DNA from: Solilutibacter tolerans
GTDB lineage: Bacteria > Pseudomonadota > Gammaproteobacteria > Xanthomonadales > Xanthomonadaceae
Direction of reading: 5' to 3'
NCBI RefSeq assembly: GCF_900155935.1
Contig: NZ_FTLW01000003.1
Location: forward strand, 395,001 to 445,045
DNA length: 50,045 bases
Part shown: positions 40,500 to 47,755 of the stretch, piece after piece
How the letters are laid out: every line of letters begins with the position of its first letter
How positions within the stretch are numbered: position 1 is the stretch's first letter
Notes under the pieces: model-generated
Told to the model about the DNA's origin: nothing
Databases searched by the model: none
Seen by the model: the letters and a program-made list of their open reading frames with translations, nothing else
Position numbers and translations under genes: made by a program

Positions 40500-40928
40500 A
40501 TGGGCAAGATTGTCGTCAACGGACTGGTGGAAAAGCGGGCTGAATTGGCCGGCGAAATCAAGGGTGCGGAGCAAAATCTGCAGGTGATGCGAGAGTCCTT
40601 GTCCCATCTGGACGCCACGATTCGGCTGCTCGCGCCGGAAGTCGAACTCTCACGTGTCAGTGCAAAGCGGCGTTACCGCAAGAACAGCGTCTTTTGACGC
40701 GGAGAATTGAGCCGGGCCGTGCGCGAAACCCTGCGTGATGCCCGGGAGCCTCTGTCCAGCAGGGACATCGCCATTGCCATCCTGGCGCTGCGTGGGCTGG
40801 AACACGATGCCACAGCACTGAAGGAGGCCTGCGTCGGAGTGTCGCGCACGCTATGGAGCATGGAAAGCGTCGGACAAGCCCTAAAGGTCGACGCCAGGGG
40901 TAAGAATACCCTCTGGGAAAAGCGCTAA
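40500..40928 (+). pseudogene. Small coiled-coil plus winged-helix-like protein, interrupted by in-frame TGA
   Basis: A single frame of about 142 codons from 40500 to 40928 with one TGA at 40695-40697. The first part has a coiled coil (KRAELAGEIKGAEQNLQVM, then LSHLDATIRLL) and a basic tail. The second part continues RGELSRAVRETLRDAREPL-SSRDIA, a helix-turn-helix-like segment, and ends NTLWEKR. I recall a family of about 140-residue uncharacterised proteobacterial proteins with exactly this order (KRAELAGE, HLDATIR, basic linker, GE-x-SR, PL-x-T/S-R-E/D, LWE), so the two halves are best read as one broken gene. A CGA to TGA change would explain it. GGAG lies 11 bases before the ATG. The end overlaps the convergent transposase gene by four bases. 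No function is known. Confidence 0.65.
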
Positions 40929-41925
40929 ACCAACTGTTCCACGACGCGATGGTTCCCCTGCCAGTAGCCGGAGAACTCCCGCGACGGTGCCGTTGCGGCG
41001 CAAAGGGTCAGGTTTTGGGCGAAGATCGTTCCGTTGGCTCGCCGGCGGTTGTCCTCGCGATACGCGGCTTCGTTGGCATACAGATCCAGGTACATTGAAC
41101 TGAAATGGTGGGACACGCCGTACTGCATCCGGCGCAGGCGTAAGAAAAAGCCTTCCGCCGTGTTGGTATTCGTGCCATCGTCGGCACGGTACTCTTCCTG
41201 GTGATTGATGCGGCGCGTCACGAAATGCGTGCTCAGTACGTCGTAGGCCGGTGCTTCGTCAGCAAACACCGTGGTGCCAGGAGCGATGTATTTCCTCGCC
41301 AGCTTCGCCACGCTTATCTGGTTTTCGCTCCGGGCAACGAAGGTCAGGGTTCGTCTTCCGCCACAGCCCTTCGTACCGCGTGAGCGCAGGGTGATCACCA
41401 CCCGCTTGTCAGGCCGCTGATACTTGGCCTTGCGCCGATCAATGCGGTTGACTTTCTTGTTCGCCGGCCGGATGTGACCATTGAAATAGGCGCCATCCAT
41501 CTCGACCTCGCCATCCAGCGGCGACTCGTCGCGCTGGATCAGCATGGCCTCGCGCATCTTGTGGACCAGGACGAAGGCCGTCTTGTATTGCACGTTCAAC
41601 TCTCGGGCCAGCCGTAGCGCCGGGATGCCCTTGACCGAATTGCTGAAAAGCAGCAATGCGCCAAGGTAAAGGTTCAAGGGCAGCTTGTGGTGGGCGAACA
41701 CCGTGCCGGAGGTTACCGAGAACACATACCGGCAAGCCTTGCAGCGCCACTGGAGCCGGCCGTTGTGGAAGTAGTGCTTCCCCACCACCTCGCATCGTGG
41801 ACACGCGGGGTCGCCTTGCCAGCGCGCCGCGGCGAACAGCAGGCAGGCTGATCGTTCACCATGCACATGACCTGCCTCAGCGACAGGTTCCGGGCTTCCC
41901 TGGACAGAAGGAAATGCTGCGCCAT
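40925..41925 (-). pseudogene. IS1595-family transposase, frameshifted near its N-terminus
   Basis: The ATG at 41925 (GGGAG nine bases upstream) opens MAQHFLLSREARNLSLRQVM, the usual IS1595/ISXO2 start, but this frame is lost at about 41845-41853. The remainder continues in another frame from LLFAAARW. It has a zinc ribbon (ACPRCE, WRCKACRYVFS), then VTSGTVFAHHKLPL and the DDE_Tnp_IS1595 core: GEVEMDGAYFNGH, VFADEAPAYDVL, and TAEGFFLRLRRMQYGVSHHF. One missing base after GTGAACGAT would account for the break. A programmed -1 shift is possible but not usual for this family. The downstream frame is otherwise intact to its stop at 40925. Confidence 0.8.
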
Positions 41926-42254
41926 GCTGGGGCTCCCGAAGTGAGGGCTTGCCACCATGCCTGCGCGAGGTCGCAAAACCTGCGACGAGAAACCCGAAAT
42001 CTTGAGAAATATCCGAGTGTCCACGCGGGACGCCACTTCCCAAACTTGCCGCAAGGAGCAACGGAACGGGTCGATGTGCCAGCATTCTTGCTGGGCTGGG
42101 TTCTTAGGATCGAGAGGTGGGTACCGATACATAGGCGACTTCACTCCAGCCGACCCTCGCGACAGATCTCGATATCCAAGGTGTCCGGTTCCACCCTCCC
42201 ACTACGCATATGGCAGTACAACGGGGCGATTCGCGCCGCTTCGGGAGAAAGGCA
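41926..42254. other. Intergenic stretch between transposase remnant and secreted protein gene
   Basis: 329 bases. Open frames exist on the minus strand but show no recognisable protein and no good RBS. It must hold the right flank of the insertion element and the promoter for the gene at 42255, but neither could be located with confidence. Confidence 0.5.
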
Positions 42255-42830
42255 ATGAGCAAGGGGATAACGGTTGCATCGATACTGGTCCTGATGACCG
42301 CACCGTTGTTGGCGGTGGCGACGGAGCCGGAGCTGGCCGCCGAGCAGATGATCATCGAGACAGCGTATAACACCGACCTCGGCGGGAGCGCGAATCAGCA
42401 GTTCGCGCAGGTGTTCGAGTTGCACGAGGCCGGCAGCCTCAGCCATCTAATGCTTCCGCTGCATTGCCACCCGCATGTACAGGTCGAGGTGAAAATCGAA
42501 GAGGCGCCGAACGGAATTCCCGGCGGAGCGGCGCTGATGCGCCAGATCGTGCCCGGCTATGTGCTGGACGGAGTGTCTGCGCACATGCGAATGATCGAAT
42601 TCACCCGGCCGCCGCGGGTGAAGCCCGGCAAGTACGCGTTCACCATCGGCATCCGCGGGGCGGCCAACGCCAGCAATTTTTGCATCCTGTGGCAGGCACC
42701 GGCAGGCATCACGACGTCCGGCAATGCGTACTTCGTCGCCACGGGCAATCCGCCGGGCTGGCTGCCCTTGCTCGACAGCCAGTTTCAGCCGCGCGTGTTG
42801 GCATTCCAGGTCTACCTGCGGCCGAACTGA
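42255..42830 (+). CDS. Putative secreted protein of unknown family
   Basis: A 191-residue protein with a Sec signal peptide (hydrophobic core VASILVLMTAPLLAVA, cleavage near residue 22). The mature part is rich in beta-prone stretches (VQVEVKIEE, HMRMIEFTRPP, KYAFTIGIRG, RVLAFQVYLRP) and has two Cys (LHCHPH and FCILWQ) that could pair. No known domain was recognised. The ATG is preceded by GGGAGAAAGG. It lies alone between the insertion remnant and the kinase region. Location in periplasm or outside is inferred. Confidence 0.65.
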   Translation: MSKGITVASILVLMTAPLLAVATEPELAAEQMIIETAYNTDLGGSANQQFAQVFELHEAGSLSHLMLPLHCHPHVQVEVKIEEAPNGIPGGAALMRQIVPGYVLDGVSAHMRMIEFTRPPRVKPGKYAFTIGIRGAANASNFCILWQAPAGITTSGNAYFVATGNPPGWLPLLDSQFQPRVLAFQVYLRPN

Positions 42831-42878
42831 TCTTGCCGGGCGCGGGTCGGGCACCTGCGCCTGGCCTGCCTTGCCTGG

Positions 42879-43055
42879 CTATACCCCAAGCTTTTTGGCC
42901 AGCGCTTCCGCGGCGGCGCGGTTGATCTCCTGCGGCAGCAATGCGGTGCGCAGCACCGGCAGCGATTCGCGCAGGAGCTCGCGCGCTTCTTCCGCATCGC
43001 CCTGGCGGTCGCGGATGGCGGCCAGTTCCGCCTGCGTGATCGCGACATCAACGGG
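42879..43055 (-). pseudogene. Remnant of a second copy of the adjacent kinase C-terminus
   Basis: About 55 codons ending at 42879 encode QAELAAIRDRQGDAEEAREL, then LRESLPVLRTALLP and NRAAAEALAKKLGV. This matches the last residues of the neighbouring kinase (RAELAALLSRHKDRTEAKAL, LREALPVLRKQFLP, NRAMAEALARELGV) at well over half of positions, including the identical end LGV-stop. Upstream of this stretch the similarity fades and no kinase domain or start is present. It is a degenerate tail left by a tandem duplication or recombination, directly downstream of the intact gene. Confidence 0.75.
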
Positions 43056-43158
43056 CAATGCCCCTTGCCGCAGGCGTGCGCACGCCGATGGGAACGAAGT
43101 GCCGCAACGGTACCGAGAAATACACGTTGACGCCGATCGAGCCGTGCGAGGAAACGCC

Positions 43159-46041
43159 CTAGACACCTAGTTCCCTGGCGAGCGCTTCGGCCATGGCGCG
43201 GTTTGTTTGTTGGGGTAGGAACTGCTTGCGCAACACGGGCAAGGCCTCGCGCAGCAATGCCTTGGCCTCTGTGCGATCTTTGTGCCGGGAGAGCAGTGCG
43301 GCAAGTTCTGCGCGCGCGACCGAAGGTGCGGTGAGGTTGTTGTTGGCAATCTCGCGGGCCAATACATCGCGGCGTAGCCTCTCGGCGGTGCTCAGGTCGC
43401 CACGTGCGGTCGCAAGCGTTGCTTCATGGCGTAGAAACTCGATGAACACCTGATGGGTGGGTGGGACGAACTTCTCTGAGCGTGCGCGCACCTCCGCCAA
43501 CAGTGGTTCGCCGTTCGCCACGTCCTGCATCGCCACTGCAGCGCGTAGCAGCTGCCAGGTGACATCGGCATGCTCGACGGAGTCTTCCCCGTCAAGTTTG
43601 CGTGCGCGTTCCTTTAGCGGCAGCAATCGTGCGCGCGCTTCCGCCGCTTGCCCAGCCTGGATCATCGCCAGTGCCTGCCACTTGCGGGCCCGGCGATACT
43701 CCAAGTGGTCCTCGTCGATGCCAGCTTGCTCAAGGATCGCCAGGCTACGTGCGTGTGCGGCCAGTGAATTCGGATAGTCCCCGTAGTCACGGTAGAGATA
43801 GCCGATGTTGTACTGAGTGATGGCCTGGTCGAGCGGCCGCATCCCGGCGGCGCGTGACAACTCTGCGGATCGTTCATGCTCGCGCAGAGCCTCGCCAAGG
43901 CGACCCATCTGTTGCAGGTTGCTGCCGAGGCTGGAGTAGTACTCACCCAACTGTGCGCCACGTGGCCCGATCGTCTTCTCGTGCATGGCGATGGCTTCTC
44001 GCAGCAGCGCTTCGACCTCCCCGGCTTGTAGCTTGCGAATGGGCGCACCGTTGATGGCCTTGACCCAAAGCAAGTCTGCGCGAGCTGGGGCGAGTGCAGG
44101 CAAGCCGGTCTTATCGGCGGCGGTCAAGCCCGCCTCGGCAACCTCGAATCCGCGCGCGTATTCGCCGCAGTTGAACAACATGCGTGAATACATCACCGAG
44201 GCTTGCGCTGCTTCAGCGGCGGGCACATTGGCCGAAGCCGACAGTGCGGACATGGCCTGCTGCCACTGGGCATCCGCCTGCTTGCAGTCGGTCAGGCTGG
44301 TATGTGCCAAGGCGAGTTGTCGATGACCAAGGAAGCGCTGGTATGTGTCATCGGGCGAAAAGCGATCACGCAGCACAAGCGCACGTTGCGCGATAGCGAG
44401 GCTTTGCTTGCCGCGTTCCAGCGTGGCAAGTGTGCTGGCGTAGCCATCCAGGTCATGGGCCAGTGCCAGCGCCTCGTCGCGATTCGCCGGCGTGATGTCC
44501 TTCAGGCCGGCCTCGAACAGCGTTGCCGAGGTGGTCGCTTCGCCAAGGGCACCATACAGATGGCCAAGCAGGCGCTGGATCGAACTGCGCACCTGTGGTT
44601 GCAGGTTGCGCTTCTCGAGTTGCCCGCGCGCCTGGTCCAGCAGTTGTCGCACACTCACTTCGGAGCTCATGGTTTGCGCAGGCGACGCAGCGCCAAGAGT
44701 GTCCGTGAGGAACGCCAGCGACGCCCGCGCGCTTTCGCTCTCGCGTTCAGCGATCCGCGCCTGCTCGCGTGCCTCGTGTGCCTGCCATAGCGCCACGCCC
44801 GTACCGGCGAGCAACGCCAACGACACCGCGCCGATGGATGCGGCCAGCAGCCGATTGCGACGCAGCCACAACTTCGTGCGATCGGTGCGACCCAGTTTCA
44901 CCGCTGCGATCGGGCGGTCATCCAGCCAGGCCTTGAGGTCGTTGGCCAACGCATCGGCCGAGGCATAACGTGCTTCCGGGTCGCGCTGCAGGCAGGTCTG
45001 CACGATGCGGGCCAGGTTGCCGCGCAGTGCGCGTGTCAGCGAGGCCGGGGTATGTCCGCCGCGCCGCGCGGCCTGCTCGGTGCTGGCCTTGGCGGCAGCG
45101 CGGGTCAGCGGTTCGGGCTCGTTCTCCAGTTGCTGCAACTGCCGGGCCACCGGGGTGTCGCGGCTCAGGCCGAAGGGGTGCGAACCCGACAGCAAGCGAT
45201 GCAGCACCACGCCGAGTTGCCACAGGTCGGTGGCGGTGGTGATCGGCGCATCATGCAATTGTTCCGGCGATGCGTACTCGAAGGTCAGCGCGCGGTCATG
45301 GGTGGCAGTGACGTCGCCGGCTTCGAGTTGCTTGGCGATACCGAAGTCCAGCAGCTTCACCCGGCCCTCGCCATCGACCAGCAGGTTGGACGGCTTGAGG
45401 TCGCGATGCACCACCAGGTTGCGATGCGCGTACCTGACCGCATCCAGCACCTGCAGGAACAGCATCACGCGCTCGCGCAGGCCGAGCTTGCGCGCATCGC
45501 ACCAGCGGTCGATCGGCACGCCGTCCACGCGCTCCATCACGAAATACAGCTCGCCCTCGGCGCTGATACCGCCGTCGAGCAGGGTGGCGATGTTCGGGTG
45601 CCGCAGGCCGGCCAGGATCTGGCGTTCGCGCAGGAAGCGTTCGCGCGCGGCGGGCGAATCCGCGCTGGCGCGGATCAGCTTGAGTGCGGCTTGTTGCGCA
45701 TAGGCGCCGTCGCCGCGTTCGGCCGCATACACCGCACCCATGCCGCCGCGGCCGATGACGTCGACGATCTTCCACGCCCCGATGCTGCGCTCCGGCACGA
45801 CCTCGTCCGCGCTTGCATCACGCGCCAAGGCCTCGCTCCAGCGGGCGGCGTCGCCACCGTGGAAAAGCTCGGCATCTTCGGCCGTATCCGCCCGCAACAG
45901 CGCCTCCACCTGTCCGCGCAGGGTGTCGTCGCCGGCGCAGAGTTCGGCCAGCCGTGCCGCACGCAATTCGGTGGGCAATTCGATGATTTCATCGAAGATC
46001 GCCCATGCGCGGGGTCCAAGTTCGGTCTGTCTCGAGGTCAA
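43159..46041 (-). CDS. Hanks-type Ser/Thr protein kinase with TM helix and TPR domain
   Basis: A 960-residue signalling kinase. The kinase domain is at about 90-360: glycine loop GRGGMGAVY from G97, ATP Lys K121, catalytic HRDLKPSN with D214, and DFG at D232, so it should be active. One transmembrane helix follows (LLAASIGAVSLALLAGTGVA, about 395-416), then a long periplasmic helical region with TPR-like repeats. The start is a TTG at 46041 with AGGAG six bases upstream; a longer frame to 46503 lacks such support and overlaps the RCC1 gene. Substrate and signal are unknown. Divergent from the RCC1-repeat gene. Confidence 0.9.
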   Translation of the reverse strand: MTSRQTELGPRAWAIFDEIIELPTELRAARLAELCAGDDTLRGQVEALLRADTAEDAELFHGGDAARWSEALARDASADEVVPERSIGAWKIVDVIGRGGMGAVYAAERGDGAYAQQAALKLIRASADSPAARERFLRERQILAGLRHPNIATLLDGGISAEGELYFVMERVDGVPIDRWCDARKLGLRERVMLFLQVLDAVRYAHRNLVVHRDLKPSNLLVDGEGRVKLLDFGIAKQLEAGDVTATHDRALTFEYASPEQLHDAPITTATDLWQLGVVLHRLLSGSHPFGLSRDTPVARQLQQLENEPEPLTRAAAKASTEQAARRGGHTPASLTRALRGNLARIVQTCLQRDPEARYASADALANDLKAWLDDRPIAAVKLGRTDRTKLWLRRNRLLAASIGAVSLALLAGTGVALWQAHEAREQARIAERESESARASLAFLTDTLGAASPAQTMSSEVSVRQLLDQARGQLEKRNLQPQVRSSIQRLLGHLYGALGEATTSATLFEAGLKDITPANRDEALALAHDLDGYASTLATLERGKQSLAIAQRALVLRDRFSPDDTYQRFLGHRQLALAHTSLTDCKQADAQWQQAMSALSASANVPAAEAAQASVMYSRMLFNCGEYARGFEVAEAGLTAADKTGLPALAPARADLLWVKAINGAPIRKLQAGEVEALLREAIAMHEKTIGPRGAQLGEYYSSLGSNLQQMGRLGEALREHERSAELSRAAGMRPLDQAITQYNIGYLYRDYGDYPNSLAAHARSLAILEQAGIDEDHLEYRRARKWQALAMIQAGQAAEARARLLPLKERARKLDGEDSVEHADVTWQLLRAAVAMQDVANGEPLLAEVRARSEKFVPPTHQVFIEFLRHEATLATARGDLSTAERLRRDVLAREIANNNLTAPSVARAELAALLSRHKDRTEAKALLREALPVLRKQFLPQQTNRAMAEALARELGV

Positions 46042-46198
46042 GCTCGACTCCTGCCCCTTCGATCCCCGAGGGCTGCGGTTGCCGGGTGAGGGCGGAGTGT
46101 CGCACGGGCGCGGCCCGCGATGCGCGGATGTCCGGTTTGCGCCCTCTACTGCGCATGAATGGACTGCCGCCGACCAGAATCCGGCGCCGGAGCCTGCC

Positions 46199-47620
46199 AT
46201 GTCGTTCAATCCCGCACGCAAACTTCTCCTTCCCGCCGTCCTGCGCGGCCTGGCCTTGGGCGCGATCCTGACGCTGCCTGTGACCGCGCCCGCGCTGGCC
46301 CAATCGCCCCGCATCGTGCAGTTGGCCGGTTCGATGGAAACCACCTTCGCCCTGCGCGAGGATGGCAGCGTGGTTGGCTGGGGGCGCAACGACAAGGGGC
46401 AACTGGGTCCGGACCCAACCCCCGGCAACGTGCCGCACAAGGCGCGCCCGACCCCGATCGCGCTGCCGGGCCGTGCCCGCCAGATCGCCAGCGGCGGCGA
46501 CAACGGCTATGCCCTGCTCGAGGACGGGCGGCTTTTCGCCTGGGGCAAGGGCGAGGGATTGGGCACGGGTGGCAGCGCCGGTGGCGTCGTACGCCAAGCG
46601 GTGGCCGACCGCGGCGCCGGACTGCGTCGGGCCGCAGGCCAGGTGCAGTCGATGGCGGACGAGGCCCAGCGCGCCTCGCGCGGCGATCTGGGCGCGGCCG
46701 CCTCGCTGCTGGGCGGACTGCTTTCGCGCAAGGAGCGTGCGGCGACCCCCAAGGCGGCCCTCTCCGCCAACCTGCCGCCGCCGGCGGCCGATAGCGCCGT
46801 GCCGATCGAGGTGCCGTTGCGTGACGTCAAGCAGATCTACGCCTACAAGGGCGTGGCGATCGCGCTGATGCAGGACGGCACACTGCGGGCCTGGGGTTCG
46901 CGTTCGGCCGGGCGGGTGGGCGATGGCAAGGCGGTCAAGCGCTGGGGCGAAAGCAGCCCGCCCGCGCTCTCGCCAGTGGTGGTGACGGGCGCGGAGGGCA
47001 TTACCCAGGTCTCGATCGGCGACAAGCACGTGCTGGCCCTGCGCAACGACGGCCGCGTGCTGTCCTGGGGCCTCAACGCAAGAGGACAGCTTGGTCGCCA
47101 ACCGGTGCAGGAACAGGCGCTGGACACGCCGGATCTGGTGGAAGGCGTGTCGGATGCCGTGCAGGTCGCAGCGGGAGATTACCCGGTGTCGATGGCGGTG
47201 CGCCACGACGGCAGCCTGCTGGTCTGGGGATCGAGCAGCATGGCGCACTTCGGCAGCGGCGAGGCCGACAACGGCCGGGGCGAATGGGATATCCATCCGC
47301 GCCCGGTGCCGGGCGTGCGCAGCGCGGCGCGAGTGGTGGTGGGCAACCTCAATGCCATCGCCATCCTCCGGGACGGTTCGCTGATGGGCTGGGGCAACAC
47401 CGACTGGGGCAACCTGGGCATCGGCAAGAAGACAGGCTTCGTGTATTCGCCCACGCGCCTTGCGCTGCGCGACGTCGTCGACGTCGTGGTGCAGTTCGGA
47501 CGGACCTACGCGATCAAGCGCGATGGCAGCCTCTGGTACATGGGCGTGGGCGACAAGGAAGACTGGCAGTCGCCGCATACCAGCAATGCGTCGCCCATTC
47601 CGCTGTCGCTGCAACCCTGA
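46199..47620 (+). CDS. Secreted RCC1-repeat beta-propeller protein
   Basis: A 473-residue protein with a signal peptide (about 1-35, ALA-QSP) followed by repeats of the RCC1/BLIP-II type. The recurrent unit is x-ALREDGSVVGWGRNDKGQLG: TTFALREDG...GWGRND, GYALLEDGRLFAWGKG, ALMQDGTLRAWGS, LALRNDGRVLSWGLNARGQLG, MAVRHDGSLLVWGSS, AILRDGSLMGWGNT and YAIKRDGSLWYMG, giving about seven blades. A low-complexity insert (about 130-205) interrupts the second and third. The propeller probably binds a protein partner in the periplasm or outside. GGAG precedes the ATG. Divergent from the kinase, 157 bases apart. Confidence 0.85.
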   Translation: MSFNPARKLLLPAVLRGLALGAILTLPVTAPALAQSPRIVQLAGSMETTFALREDGSVVGWGRNDKGQLGPDPTPGNVPHKARPTPIALPGRARQIASGGDNGYALLEDGRLFAWGKGEGLGTGGSAGGVVRQAVADRGAGLRRAAGQVQSMADEAQRASRGDLGAAASLLGGLLSRKERAATPKAALSANLPPPAADSAVPIEVPLRDVKQIYAYKGVAIALMQDGTLRAWGSRSAGRVGDGKAVKRWGESSPPALSPVVVTGAEGITQVSIGDKHVLALRNDGRVLSWGLNARGQLGRQPVQEQALDTPDLVEGVSDAVQVAAGDYPVSMAVRHDGSLLVWGSSSMAHFGSGEADNGRGEWDIHPRPVPGVRSAARVVVGNLNAIAILRDGSLMGWGNTDWGNLGIGKKTGFVYSPTRLALRDVVDVVVQFGRTYAIKRDGSLWYMGVGDKEDWQSPHTSNASPIPLSLQP

Positions 47621-47755
47621 TCCGGCACGCCGTGCGCCCGTTCGGCCGGGCGGGCTGGATTGCCTGCGATTCCCGGCATTGTCCGGTGTCGGCACCCTTT
47701 TCCGCATAGATACACGCCGGTAGCGAGCCGGCCTTCATCCACAGAGGAGATCCAC

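Larger units (their letters stand above)
40500..41925. mobile_element. IS1595-type element remnant, ends undefined
   Basis: The transposase reading region (40925-41925) and the convergent small gene (40500-40928), whose ends overlap by four bases, form one compact block in accessory DNA. Some IS1595-family elements carry passenger genes, which would explain the packing. I could not find convincing terminal inverted repeats or a target-site duplication, so the given borders are those of the genes only. Confidence 0.4.

Noticed and set aside
40344..41980. GGTTTTGC at 40344 and its complement at 41973 as element terminal repeats
   Set aside because: Only eight bases match, flanks diverge, and a match of that length is expected by chance between two 300-base regions.
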